Positions 36,238-45,891 are shown, counted from the stretch's first letter. The stretch: 64,000 nt of DNA from Photobacterium sp. DA100 (GCF_029223585.1 NZ_CP119424.1:868001-932000), one strand, 5' to 3'. The notes: generated by a model from the letters alone, not told the origin. A program made the numbers and translations.

Positions 36238-36852
36238 TTAATTGACATTGTTTTCAAGCTGGTAAGGTTTGATGATATGGAAAATAACCAAACTGGTGAT
36301 TGCACCTAATGTATCGGCAAGCATATCTTTTTGCGCATCCCAGATATCTCCTTGGCTTCCAAGAAACTCAACCCCGGCATCCCCTCCTGCGAGTACGGCA
36401 TACCACCATTCAATAATTTCATAACTCGCGGCAATAGCCATGATTGCGGCCAAGGCAAAAACAGAGGCCCAAATAGGTTTGCAAACACCTTTGCGAACTA
36501 GAAACTCGGCGATAGGGAAAGCATAAAGACCGATAGAAAAGTGTGCGACCCGGTCAAAATTGTTACGTTGAGAACCGATAAAATCGTTAAACCAGTCAAA
36601 TGGCACATTAGCAAAAGTATAATGGGCACCGATGGTGTGAAGTGACATCCAAATCGCAATCAGGATATAGGCCGTGTTAGAAAACTGGAAAAAACGGTAG
36701 GTGATCAGTAAAGGCGCTAAAATGAGCACAACAGGGATAATTTCCGCTAGCCATACATCCGGAAAGGCAGGGTCTAAACCGGACCAAATAATGATGTGAG
36801 TGACAATCAGAAAAGCAATAAACGGTACAGAGTGGTTGCGAATTTGTGTCAT
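36238..36852 (-). CDS. DUF2238 inner membrane protein, YjdF-like, 204 aa
   Basis: Six or so hydrophobic segments cover the protein. The conserved stretch HYTFANVPFDWFNDF and NNFDRVAHFSIGLYAFPIAEF matches my recollection of E. coli YjdF and DUF2238. A conserved EIIEWWYA segment and DIWDAQKDMLADTLGA near the C-terminus are family features. Function is not established. Confidence 0.85.
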   Translation of the reverse strand: MTQIRNHSVPFIAFLIVTHIIIWSGLDPAFPDVWLAEIIPVVLILAPLLITYRFFQFSNTAYILIAIWMSLHTIGAHYTFANVPFDWFNDFIGSQRNNFDRVAHFSIGLYAFPIAEFLVRKGVCKPIWASVFALAAIMAIAASYEIIEWWYAVLAGGDAGVEFLGSQGDIWDAQKDMLADTLGAITSLVIFHIIKPYQLENNVN

Positions 36853-37040
36853 TAATTCAATATCCTACATACATCCATGTGGTGCGTGAAGATTAACATA
36901 TTGAAGGTAACTTTAACTGAATATCTCTATAGGTTTTGCTACCAGCGCGTTATCTGCATGATAAGGCAATAAATCTGTACCAATTAGATGCCTGCAAATG
37001 GAAATGTGGTATAATGCTCAGCTGACCAAATTTAGAGCTG

Positions 37041-37056
37041 TGTGATTACAGTCACA
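37041..37056 (+). promoter_or_regulatory. Consensus CRP site upstream of the DEAD-box gene
   Basis: TGTGA-TTACAG-TCACA matches the CRP core TGTGA-N6-TCACA exactly. It is within a 10-bp inverted repeat, AGCTGTGTGA and TCACACAGCT (37036-37061), which could alternatively act as an RNA hairpin. It lies about 55 bp before the start codon. Confidence 0.65.
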
Positions 37057-37110
37057 CAGCTTGTACTGTATTATTCTTGCTCATAGTTGGGCAATTACCG
37101 GAGCATCATT

Positions 37111-38451
37111 TTGCAATTTAACGATCTTGGATTAGACCAGCGCCTGATTAAAAAACTAAACCACTTGGCGTTCGATAAACCAACTGAAATTCAAAAAGCA
37201 GCAATACCTGTTGGCATTCTCGGCAAGGATGTATTGGCCTCGTCCAAAACAGGTTCTGGTAAGACACTGGCTTTCTTGTTGCCAGCTATGCAGCGTATGT
37301 ACCGTAGCAAGCCATTTACGCGCCGTGATCCACGTGTTCTTGTTCTGACACCAACTCGTGAGTTGGCCAAGCAGGTCTTTGCGCAACTACGTACATTGAA
37401 CGCAGGTACTCCATATGACGGGGCTCTGATTGTTGGGGGCGAAAATTTCAACGATCAGGTTAAAGCACTCCGCAAGGATCCAATGTTTGTGATTGCAACA
37501 CCAGGCCGTCTGGCAGACCACCTTGAACATCGCAGTACTTACCTCGATGGCTTGGAAATGCTCATTCTTGATGAAGCTGATCGTATGCTGGATCTTGGTT
37601 TTGAGGCGCAGCTTCGTCGTATTCATGAAGCTGCAAATCACCGCCGTCGTCAAACCATGATGTTCTCAGCAACGCTCGACCATGCTGATGTCGTTAGTAT
37701 TGCCAGTGATATGCTGAACGCGCCAAAACGTATCTCAATTGGTCATTCGGCCGAAGAGCATACCGATATCACTCAGCGCTTCTTACTTTGTGATCACCTT
37801 GATCATAAGCAAGCGCTGCTTGATAAGATTCTGGAAACAGAAAACTATAACCAGATGATTATCTTTACGGCAACCCGAGCTGATACCGATCGCCTGACCA
37901 AAGAGTTGAACGAGCGTAAATTGAAAGCCGTTGCGTTGAGTGGTGATATGAACCAGACCCAACGTAACGCAATCATGAGCCAGTTTGAGCGTGATTGTCA
38001 CAAAATTCTGGTGACAACCGACGTTGCCTCTCGTGGTTTGGACATCGAAAAAGTGTCGCATGTTATTAACTTCGATATGCCTAAGCATGCTGAAGAGTAT
38101 GTGCACCGGATCGGGCGTACCGGCCGTGCTGGTAACAAGGGTGATGCCATTTCCCTTGTGGGTCCGAAAGACTGGAAGAGCTTCAAGAATGTGGAAGCCT
38201 TCCTTCAGCAGTCTATAAGCTTCACGGCGATTGAAGGCCTGGAAGGTAAGTTCAAAGGCCTGAAACCTGCGCCGAAGAAAAAGTTTGCCAAGAAGAAGCC
38301 AACGGCGGCTAAGCTGCAGGACAAGAAGACCCAGGCTAAACCACAGGCCAAGAAGAAGATGGACAAACGCTTCTACGATAACATGGCTGTCGGTGATAAT
38401 GTCTTTATCCCGAAAAAGAAAAAGCCTGTTAGCCCTTCTTCTGAAGACTGA
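37111..38451 (+). CDS. DEAD-box ATP-dependent RNA helicase, 446 aa
   Basis: The start is probably TTG 37111, seven bases after GGAG; an earlier in-frame TTG at 37087 lacks a ribosome site. The Q motif follows directly (FNDLGLDQRLIKKLNHLAF). Motifs I (SSKTGSGKT), Ia (PTRELAKQV), Ib (TPGRL), II (DEAD), III (SAT), V (TDVASRGLDI) and VI (HRIGRTGRAG) are all intact. A lysine-rich tail from about residue 385 should bind RNA. The layout resembles SrmB and RhlE-type helicases involved in ribosome assembly or mRNA decay. A non-ATG start and a CRP-like site suggest modest, regulated expression. Confidence 0.93.
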   Translation: MQFNDLGLDQRLIKKLNHLAFDKPTEIQKAAIPVGILGKDVLASSKTGSGKTLAFLLPAMQRMYRSKPFTRRDPRVLVLTPTRELAKQVFAQLRTLNAGTPYDGALIVGGENFNDQVKALRKDPMFVIATPGRLADHLEHRSTYLDGLEMLILDEADRMLDLGFEAQLRRIHEAANHRRRQTMMFSATLDHADVVSIASDMLNAPKRISIGHSAEEHTDITQRFLLCDHLDHKQALLDKILETENYNQMIIFTATRADTDRLTKELNERKLKAVALSGDMNQTQRNAIMSQFERDCHKILVTTDVASRGLDIEKVSHVINFDMPKHAEEYVHRIGRTGRAGNKGDAISLVGPKDWKSFKNVEAFLQQSISFTAIEGLEGKFKGLKPAPKKKFAKKKPTAAKLQDKKTQAKPQAKKKMDKRFYDNMAVGDNVFIPKKKKPVSPSSED

Positions 38452-38476
38452 TCCCGGTTTTAGCGATATCAAAGAG

Positions 38477-38504
38477 AATGCCAGTCAAATGACTGGCATT
38501 TTTT
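38477..38504 (+). terminator. Terminator of the helicase gene
   Basis: AATGCCAGTC and GACTGGCATT form a 10-bp perfect stem with a 4-base loop, followed by a T-run. Confidence 0.92.
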
Positions 38505-38536
38505 ATGGTTATAGCTTTGAACTATGGGCTGTAGAT

Positions 38537-39685
38537 TTATGCTGATGGCTGCTGCAGGTGATCCACCAGGGCTTTCATGAACCTTGCTGCCTCGCCGCCG
38601 GTACATGCGCGATGGTCAAATGTCATCGAGAGGGGGAGGGCTTTGGCCTGTTTGACCTTTCCTTGCTCGAGTACCAGTTTTTCAATGATCCGGCCAGCCC
38701 CGATAATGGCAACTTGTGGCGGGGTTACCACCGGTGTGGCGAAGATGCCTGCAATTGCTCCGAAATTAGATAGGGTGATGGTCGCATGCTGCAGTTGCTC
38801 CCTACCTATTTTCCGTTCACGTATTCCAGCTACTGTTTTGTCCACCCACTGTCTGATCCCTTTGGTACTGTATTCATCGGCATTGCGGAGCACTGGGACA
38901 TAAAGGCCGTGTTTGCTATCAACGGCAATACCGATATTAACCGTATGGTGCAAGCAGCGGGTCATGGTTTCCGCATCAAACCAAGCGTTGAGAGCCGGCT
39001 CCTTTTTGCAGGCATCGACGATGGCTTGCACCAAGCGGCAAGTGATGTCTTGTTCTGGTTGCCATGCCGCAAGGCTGGCCTCTTCCGTTATTGTTACTGC
39101 GGCAATATTATGGTGGGACTCCGCCATTGCACCGACCATGGTGCGGCGAGCTCCTTTCAGCACTTCAGTTCCGGGCAACTGTTTGTCGCAGGCGTTGTAG
39201 ACATCTTTGTCTAGAATGACGCCATCAGGCCCACTCCCTTGAATCGTACTCAAGTCGACCCCCAGTTTTTGCGCAAGCAGCCGTGCTGATGGCATTGCGC
39301 TTAGGGGATGTTCGGATTTTTCCAGTTGCGAGCTTCCAACCCAGAACTCATCAACATTAATATCATGGCTGTCTTGAGCAACTGTACCGACAACGGTGGC
39401 TGCGTCGTTTTTCTGCGGGCTAGTCTGTGGTCTTGAGGGGACAGATGCGGCGGATTCTTCAATTTCCAGCAATAAGCTTCCTATACCGATAACATCACCG
39501 GCTTCGCCATGGCGGCTAATGATTTTTCCGCTGTATGGGGCAGGGACCTCAACGGTTGCCTTAGCTGTTTCTACCGTCAATACAATTTGGTCTACCTCTA
39601 CATAATCCCCGATATTGACATGCCACTGAACGATTTCAGATTCAGCCAGCCCTTCACCTAAATCAGGCAAGTTAAATGCTTTCAT
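38537..39685 (-). CDS. bkdB: Branched-chain 2-oxoacid dehydrogenase E2 (lipoyl acyltransferase), 382 aa
   Basis: One lipoyl domain (lysine in VETAKATVEVPA), a peripheral-subunit-binding segment (MPSARLLAQKLGVDLSTIQG) and the acyltransferase core ending with DHRACTGG. ATG 39685 overlaps the E1 beta stop by ATGA; an upstream GTG is possible. It transfers isobutyryl, isovaleryl or 2-methylbutyryl groups to CoA. By context with E1 subunits and the liu/mms genes elsewhere in the window it belongs to the Bkd complex rather than pyruvate dehydrogenase. Confidence 0.9.
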   Translation of the reverse strand: MKAFNLPDLGEGLAESEIVQWHVNIGDYVEVDQIVLTVETAKATVEVPAPYSGKIISRHGEAGDVIGIGSLLLEIEESAASVPSRPQTSPQKNDAATVVGTVAQDSHDINVDEFWVGSSQLEKSEHPLSAMPSARLLAQKLGVDLSTIQGSGPDGVILDKDVYNACDKQLPGTEVLKGARRTMVGAMAESHHNIAAVTITEEASLAAWQPEQDITCRLVQAIVDACKKEPALNAWFDAETMTRCLHHTVNIGIAVDSKHGLYVPVLRNADEYSTKGIRQWVDKTVAGIRERKIGREQLQHATITLSNFGAIAGIFATPVVTPPQVAIIGAGRIIEKLVLEQGKVKQAKALPLSMTFDHRACTGGEAARFMKALVDHLQQPSA

Positions 39686-40665
39686 TTCCACCCCTCCACC
39701 AGCATTTTTGCCGCATCAACAATGTCATCTTCCTGAATCATGAAATAATCTTCATTTTTGTAATATGGCATGATGGTATCTGTACCCGTTACCCGTCTCG
39801 GAGGGGCCTTCAGCAGGCACATGGCCTGCTCGGAGATGCGTGCAATAATTTCTGCACCGACGCCGCATGTTTTGCAGGCTTCATGTACAACAAGTAATCG
39901 ACCAGTTTTTTCGAGCGATTTGATGATAGATGCCATGTCGATAGGTTTGATGGTGGCCAAGTCAATGACCTCGGCTTCAATACCTAGCTCAGACAATGTC
40001 TGGGCAGCCTGCAGGGATTCGACAACGCATGCTCCCCAGGTGACCAATGTAAGATCGCGGCCTTTTCTGAGAGTGAAGCAAGTGTTTAGTGGCAAAGCCT
40101 CACCGTTATCGATAACTGTCGATTTTACCGTACGGTAGATCCGCTTCGGTTCAAAGAACATAATGGGATCGTTGCTTCGAATCGCTGCCAGCAGCAAGCC
40201 GTATGCTCGCTGGGGGGATGACGGGATCACGACACTGATTCCAGGGATGTGAGCAAATAATGCTTCGACACTTTCTGAATGGTGTTCCGGGGCGTGGATC
40301 CCACCCCCGAAGGGCGCGCGGAAGACGGCAGGACAGGTCAAACGGCCACGTGTGCGGTTTCGCATTCTAGCTGCGTGGCATACTAGGTGCTCCATCGCTG
40401 GGAAAACGAACCCCTGAAACTGAAATTCAGCGACAGGTCGCAAACCTTGAGTCGCCATACCGACGGTAACCCCACCGATTAAGGCTTCAGCCAATGGAGA
40501 ATCGATAACACGTTTGCAGCCATATTTTTCTTTGAGCCCGACAGTTGCGCGGAAAACACCACCGTTATCTCCGACGTCTTCCCCAAGCACAACCACATTC
40601 TGGTCGTGGGCCATCTCGTAATGCAACGCCATGTTGATGGCGTCCAGGAGGGTGACTTCAGCCAT
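39682..40665 (-). CDS. bkdA2: Branched-chain 2-oxoacid dehydrogenase E1 beta subunit, 327 aa
   Basis: A transketolase-like pyrimidine-binding domain (GEDVGDNGGVFRATVGL, FDSPLAE-like DSPLAEALIGG) and C-terminal domain (GRLLVVHEACKTCGVGAEI) are present. With E1 alpha it forms the thiamine-diphosphate decarboxylase of the complex. It overlaps both neighbours (8 bases and 4 bases), so the three proteins are probably made in balance. Confidence 0.93.
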   Translation of the reverse strand: MAEVTLLDAINMALHYEMAHDQNVVVLGEDVGDNGGVFRATVGLKEKYGCKRVIDSPLAEALIGGVTVGMATQGLRPVAEFQFQGFVFPAMEHLVCHAARMRNRTRGRLTCPAVFRAPFGGGIHAPEHHSESVEALFAHIPGISVVIPSSPQRAYGLLLAAIRSNDPIMFFEPKRIYRTVKSTVIDNGEALPLNTCFTLRKGRDLTLVTWGACVVESLQAAQTLSELGIEAEVIDLATIKPIDMASIIKSLEKTGRLLVVHEACKTCGVGAEIIARISEQAMCLLKAPPRRVTGTDTIMPYYKNEDYFMIQEDDIVDAAKMLVEGWK

Positions 40666-41746
40666 GGTTACCTCCTTGCATGCGCATTGCTTTATTGATT
40701 ATTAGATCACGTTGGCTCAGAAGATCCTCGCTGAGCTGTTCATAGAGAAAGTCAAAGGCCGATTCTGGTGCCTGCGGTGTCATGCTGAGATAGTGATCAA
40801 CGACAGTTTCTATCACTTCTTTGCAGTGAGCTTGCCAACTAATATCATCCTGCTCAGACCAAGCACCCTGTTCGATAAGGAAGGTTTTGAGACGCTTAAT
40901 GGGTTCAAACTCCCAGGCTTGCTGGAGTTCATCTTCACTGCGGTATCGGGACGCATCATCTGCCGTTGTATGATCACTAAGCCGATAACTGACAGCCTCT
41001 ATTAACGTCGCCCCTTTGCCTTTGCGGGCATGATCCAGTGACATTGTAACAATATCAAACATGGCGACCACATCATTGCCGTCGACGGTTATTCCTTCAA
41101 TGCCAGCTCCTTTGGCTTTGTCTGAAAGTAGCTCAGCCCCACACTGGATAGCACGAGGAACTGAAATTGCCCATTGGTTGTTGTTGATGACAAATACCAG
41201 CGGGATGTTCCATGCTCCTGCGCAGTTTAAAGATTCAAGGAAATCACCTTTTGATGTAGCGCCATCGCCACAGGTAACTAGCGCAACATTATGATTGCCT
41301 TGAATTTTAAGGGCTGCTGCAACTCCGACGGCATGGGTGCACTGAGTAGCAATAGGAACACAGAACGGCAGGTCGCGGCAACGTTCCTCATCGGGGGAGA
41401 AGTCACTGCCGCGTTCGTCACCCCCCCAGTACTGGAGGTTTTTTTCCATTCCAATACCGCGCGCCCACAAGGCCGGCAGGTCGCGATAATAGGGGATGAA
41501 AACATCAGATTTTTTCAAGGCGCGTCCGATGGCAATACCAATTGCCTCAGACCCAAGGTGAGAAGGGTAGGTTCCCAGTTTACCCGTGCGCTGTAGAGCG
41601 ACTGCTTTGTTGTCGTAGGTGCGGGTTAAAACCATATCGCAATAGAAACCTTTCAGGGTCATAAGATCAGCCCATTCAGGGAGCGGCTTAACCAACTTGC
41701 CACGGTGATCGATGAAGCGATGCATCGGCATAGCCAGAACATTCAT
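40658..41746 (-). CDS. bkdA1: Branched-chain 2-oxoacid dehydrogenase E1 alpha subunit, 362 aa
   Basis: ATG 41746 follows GAAGGAG. The thiamine diphosphate motif runs from GDGATSKGDF to NNNQWAIS. The phosphorylation-loop region YRLSDHTTADD is also recognisable. It decarboxylates the keto acids of valine, leucine and isoleucine. It is the first gene of the leftward bkd operon; there is no E3 (lipoamide dehydrogenase) gene, so the general Lpd of the cell is probably shared. Confidence 0.93.
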   Translation of the reverse strand: MNVLAMPMHRFIDHRGKLVKPLPEWADLMTLKGFYCDMVLTRTYDNKAVALQRTGKLGTYPSHLGSEAIGIAIGRALKKSDVFIPYYRDLPALWARGIGMEKNLQYWGGDERGSDFSPDEERCRDLPFCVPIATQCTHAVGVAAALKIQGNHNVALVTCGDGATSKGDFLESLNCAGAWNIPLVFVINNNQWAISVPRAIQCGAELLSDKAKGAGIEGITVDGNDVVAMFDIVTMSLDHARKGKGATLIEAVSYRLSDHTTADDASRYRSEDELQQAWEFEPIKRLKTFLIEQGAWSEQDDISWQAHCKEVIETVVDHYLSMTPQAPESAFDFLYEQLSEDLLSQRDLIINKAMRMQGGNHG

Positions 41747-42104
41747 CTTTAGCTCCTTCTGGTGCTGCCTCAAAAGAGGCGGACAGCAAATCAAAAGAAC
41801 GTGCCGTTAAGAGAGTGAAGAAAAGTATCGTTAGCTGGTGAGGCGACGTTCAATAGTATTAAGTGTAATCAAATTGTTAACATTCGCTGATGCTCAGATT
41901 TCATGGATTAGTAAACTTATCGGTACACTTGACTGCTTTATCAATAAGGGCGAGTTCTTGGTGGTGTTTTAGTGTTAAGACTGGGGTGCAGAAATTTTAA
42001 AAGTGCTGATGTGATCGCACATACTTTAGCAATGGCGTGCACACTTCGTGCAATATGCCTTCCTGGCGTATCGATCTAATAAGCGCTTTTACAGGGGCAA
42101 TTTT
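41747..42104. other. Intergenic region with bkd promoter side
   Basis: About 360 bases separate the divergent bkd operon and the lipoprotein gene. Promoters for both are expected. I found no TTTACGTAAA-type LiuR palindrome here, nor a small ORF or structured RNA. Confidence 0.5.
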
Positions 42105-42557
42105 ATGAAATGGTATACTAGCCTAGCCGCGATGATAGTAATGTCTGCCTGTTCATCACAGGCGAATGTGAGTGAAATTGCCCAACAGAAGACCCAGTTC
42201 ATTAAAGACGAGTGCTATCGAAATGATGCCGGCTCGCTTAATGATGCCTTTAAAACGTTCATGTCTGACAGGCAGGAGGAGCTGGGTGGATTACGTTCAA
42301 CTCTGAGCAATGAAAACTATGAGCAGCTGGATTATGCACTAAAACACTTTGTGACTTACTGGGACCAACTTCAGACGGAAAGAAACCTGGCCTGCGAACA
42401 GCATGCAACTTGTGAGTTCATTAAGTTTAAAACCCCTGAGTTGCAGAGCAATCGTGACTTTTGCGATGGTACTGATTTTGAGTATAGTGTTAGCCGAGCT
42501 AAAATAATCAATTTTTTCAGTGATATAGAAAGGTTGGAGCTGCAAAAGTCACCTTAG
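42105..42557 (+). CDS. Putative lipoprotein of unknown function, 150 aa
   Basis: ATG 42105 follows AGGGG and opens a lipoprotein signal with lipobox VMSACSS. The mature part is helical and acidic, with four cysteines (CYRND, LACEQHATCEF, DFCDG) that could make two disulfides. No family is recognised. It is a single gene. Confidence 0.7.
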   Translation: MKWYTSLAAMIVMSACSSQANVSEIAQQKTQFIKDECYRNDAGSLNDAFKTFMSDRQEELGGLRSTLSNENYEQLDYALKHFVTYWDQLQTERNLACEQHATCEFIKFKTPELQSNRDFCDGTDFEYSVSRAKIINFFSDIERLELQKSP

Positions 42558-42758
42558 CTTTCTGCTCTCTGTCAACGTCTTCCATCTTGCCCGTATTACG
42601 GGTATTGCCATTTGGTATCATCACTAAATTCGCTATCAATTTGATTACAAATGCATAACTGTGCTAAAGGTATAGATGTAAACACGTGAACTGGCGTATC
42701 ATAATTAGTGCCATTTCCGGCTGTACTTGATGTTAATTATTTATATAAGGAGGAAATT

Positions 42759-43673
42759 ATGGCTATTAGCCGTAAAATTAGTAAAGAGCGTTTAGCACTG
42801 AAGTTATCCCTAGCCGGTACTGTTGTACTGTCCTCGCTTGGGATAGGTTATGGACTCTATGTTGGTTCCAACGCCATTCTTCTAGACGGTATGTTCTCTT
42901 TACTTAGTATGGGAATGACAGGGCTAAGCCTGTACACCGCATATCTTGTTACTAAACCCGATGATAAGTATTTCCAGTTCGGATATGCCCATATTGAACC
43001 GTTAATCAACGTCGTCAATGGCTTGCTCATCTTACTCACATGTATTTTTGCCTTTTTTAGTGGTGTGCAAACCATTGTCAATGGCGGTCACGAGATAGTA
43101 CTGGAGCACGCAATTTTTTATGCAGTGCTATCTACAATCTGCTGCTTTGCGATCTTTTTCACCGAGACCTATATCGCTAAAGCAGAGCAATCTGAATTGG
43201 TGCGAGTCGATTCACAGGAGTGGCTGATTGATGGGATATTAAGTGCGTCAATTTTGGTAGGCTTTATTGTAGTAATGATCTTGGATCATTACGGGTATTC
43301 GCAGTGGAACCGTTATGTCGACCCTATTTTGGTCTCGGCGTTATCACTTGCGGCGGTAGTTCTGCCAATTAAAGTGTTACGACGTAACCTGAAGGAGGTC
43401 TTGCTGGTCGCTCCACAAGATGATGTGCAAGAAAATGTTGACCGGGTGATTGAGAAACTGTCGAAACAATATCACTTTGATGCCTACACTCATCACTTTG
43501 CCAAAACAGGCCGGCAGTATGATCTCGAAGTCAATATCCTGGTAAAGGACGACACGTATTGGACGACCAAGCGACAAGATCAGATAAGGCTTATCCTTTG
43601 GGAAGCCTTATCTGACGAACTAGGAGATACCTGGCTTTCTGTCAGCTTTACGGGGCAGGCGAGATGGCTATGA
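42759..43673 (+). CDS. Cation diffusion facilitator family transporter, 304 aa
   Basis: ATG 42759 follows AAGGAGG. Six membrane segments cover residues about 15-215. CDF metal-site aspartates occur in LLDGMFSLLSMG (TM2) and LIDGILSASILVG (TM5), in DGxxS settings. A cytoplasmic C-terminal domain follows. The family exports Zn2+, Fe2+, Mn2+ or Co2+ by proton antiport. Metal specificity cannot be given; the site is of the D-D type rather than the H-D type of classic zinc exporters. Confidence 0.87.
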   Translation: MAISRKISKERLALKLSLAGTVVLSSLGIGYGLYVGSNAILLDGMFSLLSMGMTGLSLYTAYLVTKPDDKYFQFGYAHIEPLINVVNGLLILLTCIFAFFSGVQTIVNGGHEIVLEHAIFYAVLSTICCFAIFFTETYIAKAEQSELVRVDSQEWLIDGILSASILVGFIVVMILDHYGYSQWNRYVDPILVSALSLAAVVLPIKVLRRNLKEVLLVAPQDDVQENVDRVIEKLSKQYHFDAYTHHFAKTGRQYDLEVNILVKDDTYWTTKRQDQIRLILWEALSDELGDTWLSVSFTGQARWL

Positions 43674-43695
43674 TTACAATCTGATGATATAAAAG

Positions 43696-43718
43696 AGGGC
43701 AGGAATTGCCCTTTTTTT
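43696..43718 (+). terminator. Terminator of the CDF transporter gene
   Basis: AGGGCA and TGCCCT form a 6-bp stem with a 5-base loop, followed by seven T residues. Confidence 0.85.
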
Positions 43719-44216
43719 ATATTTTTTGCTCTTGTACTTATTGATATACCTAGACGTTTCCAACCGGTTACTTGGTTGAAGTGGTTAGCTGCTATGACTC
43801 GGAACAGTCTTGCAAAATACTTTGGCTTGAATCATCCATAACTATATCTAATCTGAACTGGAAATAAATCTAGTCAAAAATGACCTAGTTATTTTTTCCT
43901 TTTACCCGCAAAATATTCATTAATTCATCAAATAATCAATGAACGACTGTTAGAGTAACAGCGGTGCTGTAGAAAATAGATTTAAACCTATGTATTTTAG
44001 ATAGATATGTAGTTTTAAATAGATAAAAAAGTATAGATTTCGATGCAGTTGGGTCGAATATTATGCAACTTTTTAGTGCATTTTTTGCTCTGTTGGGGTA
44101 TCTTGTCCCCAGTCTAAAAATTGCTTCTACTGTTAGTGGTAATCTTTAGACTTACAGCTAGCATTCTGATGCGAATTTATTTCACACTTTTCGATAAATC
44201 ATAGGTTTATGTGATT
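43719..44216. other. AT-rich non-coding stretch
   Basis: About 500 bases of AT-rich DNA with no supported gene. A small imperfect inverted repeat, CTAGTCA with TGACCTAG, is at 43870-43888. I see no other structure. Confidence 0.45.
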
Positions 44217-44324
44217 ATGGAAACATTACTGGTTATTGCCTTCATCATTGGTGGTTTCTACATTATTTGCAAAGAAAAGAAGAAATGTGACAAGTACGTC
44301 GATCACTCTCGTGACTCTTTTTGA
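44217..44324 (+). CDS. Small single-pass membrane protein, 35 aa
   Basis: The peptide has a hydrophobic N-terminal helix (METLLVIAFIIGGFYIIC) followed by a basic cluster (KEKKKCDKY) and a polar tail (VDHSRDSF). This positive-inside pattern predicts an inner-membrane peptide with a cytoplasmic tail. The ribosome site is weak. It is isolated in an 800-bp gap between the CDF transporter and nagZ. Function unknown. Confidence 0.55.
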   Translation: METLLVIAFIIGGFYIICKEKKKCDKYVDHSRDSF

Positions 44325-44404
44325 TTGATACCTTTTAGAGTGATCTGCAGTCATTACGGATTAGCACTGCTTAATAATTCTTCTTATTGACGCTAATAAA
44401 TCAA

Positions 44405-44456
44405 ATCGCCCGTATATTATTCTGCTAAATGCTGCGGGATGAATAGTACGGGCGAT
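44405..44456. terminator. Long-loop hairpin between the small ORF and nagZ
   Basis: ATCGCCCGTA and TACGGGCGAT form a 10-bp perfect stem around a 32-base loop. It lies just past the nagZ stop and could terminate both directions, with GTTTT on the right and TTGATTT on the left. Confidence 0.65.
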
Positions 44457-44476
44457 GTTTTAAATGTAATGGTCTG

Positions 44477-45481
44477 TTAAACTTGTTTTTCTAACCATTC
44501 TTCTCGAAGACGTGTGATACGTTTTTGTGTTTCCTGCCATTTTGAGGTTTTGACCAAGTCTCGGTATTCGCCAGTTGGTTTTTTTAACAAAGATTCCAAA
44601 GAGGGAACTTGCGTCTGCGGTAACCCATCCAACGCTTCAATGGCTCCAGTACGGTTATTGCAAAGCATAACCATATCACATCCGGCCTGCTGGGCAGCTA
44701 AGGCTCGTTCACTATAGCTACCAAGAACATCAGCACCTTTCATATTTAGGTCATCAGAGAAAACCACGCCTTTGAATCCCATCTCTTCTCGCAGGACTTG
44801 CTTCAACCAGTAGCTGGAGCCACTGGCTGGTGATGAGTCATAATGGTCGAACACGACATGAGCCGGCATCATTGCATCGAGCAGATTTGCATCGAGCAAA
44901 GATTGAAAAACCGTCATGTCATGACGTTTGATGGTATCGCGTGAGTCAACAGGAGTCTCCAAATGCGAATCGGCAATAACACCGCCGTGGCCAGGAAAGT
45001 GCTTACCGGTCGCGGCCATTCCCGCCAGTTTCATACCTTTAATAAACTCTGATGCATATTGAATAACTTTTTGTGGATCATCCGAAAAAGCTCTATCGCC
45101 AATGGCTTTGCAATCAAAGCCGAGGTCCAGCACCGGAGCAAGGCTAAGATCGATATCCATAGCCAGTAGTTCAGCTGCCATGAGCCATCCACCGTCATAA
45201 GCTAAAGACTGACCGTTATTGCTTTGAGCAAATGCCTTTGCCGGTGGAAGTAAGGTGAATTCTTCGCGAAAACGTTGTACCCGGCCTCCTTCTTGATCAA
45301 CAGCAATAAGGAGAGGGCGCTTGGCGGTATTGCGGATATCTTTGGTAAGTGCGCGTAGTTGTTCACGATCATGATAGTTGCGGGCGAAAAAAATAATACC
45401 GCCTACAGTAGGGTGTTGGATGATCTCGCGATCTTCTGCATCTAGCTCATAGCCAGCTACATCAAGCATCAGAGGGCCCAT
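44477..45481 (-). CDS. nagZ: Beta-N-acetylhexosaminidase, 334 aa
   Basis: A family 3 glycoside hydrolase with the GRVQRF segment, the substrate motif KHFPGHG and the catalytic DSHLETP loop, plus the nucleophile region FSDDLNMKG. Length matches NagZ. It removes N-acetylglucosamine from muropeptides in the cytoplasm during peptidoglycan recycling, and can influence AmpC beta-lactamase induction. The gene is alone. Confidence 0.95.
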   Translation of the reverse strand: MGPLMLDVAGYELDAEDREIIQHPTVGGIIFFARNYHDREQLRALTKDIRNTAKRPLLIAVDQEGGRVQRFREEFTLLPPAKAFAQSNNGQSLAYDGGWLMAAELLAMDIDLSLAPVLDLGFDCKAIGDRAFSDDPQKVIQYASEFIKGMKLAGMAATGKHFPGHGGVIADSHLETPVDSRDTIKRHDMTVFQSLLDANLLDAMMPAHVVFDHYDSSPASGSSYWLKQVLREEMGFKGVVFSDDLNMKGADVLGSYSERALAAQQAGCDMVMLCNNRTGAIEALDGLPQTQVPSLESLLKKPTGEYRDLVKTSKWQETQKRITRLREEWLEKQV

Positions 45482-45891
45482 GAATTCTCCTTACGGATAT
45501 TTATCTAATAATAACAACCAGATAATTATCCCATATAATCTGGTAATACCATAATGAACACGCTTAATTATAGGGAAAATTGACCGAGTTTTAGCAAAGC
45601 CAACACATCAGCTAGGAGCGTTTAATAAGAGCGAATTGCGACATTGCTAGACAATAATACGTGGTTTTTGTTTCCAGTGGGAAACGCTTAGTTTTGTAAT
45701 GGTTTTCATCACTGAATATAATATTTGATACCATAAGATAAATCATTGATTATTAATTGGATAGCGTGATCCCTGTCAATCTTTGAAATGTAATGTAGGT
45801 GTTTTGCAGTGAAATTGTGATCTTGCGCGCTTTATTGCTTTCTCTTGTCCCTTAAACTGTTTCCTTGATTGTCCAATTAGGGAAGTAAAAC
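45482..45891. other. Intergenic region between nagZ and ycdZ
   Basis: About 410 AT-rich bases between divergent genes. Short inverted repeats are visible: CCAGAT with ATCTGG (45518-45543) near nagZ, and GTTTCC with GGAAAC (45670-45685). No ORF or known RNA is supported. Confidence 0.5.

Noticed and set aside
43870..43888. CTAGTCA/TGACCTAG repeat considered as an insertion-sequence end
   Set aside because: It is short and imperfect, with no transposase frame or target duplication nearby.
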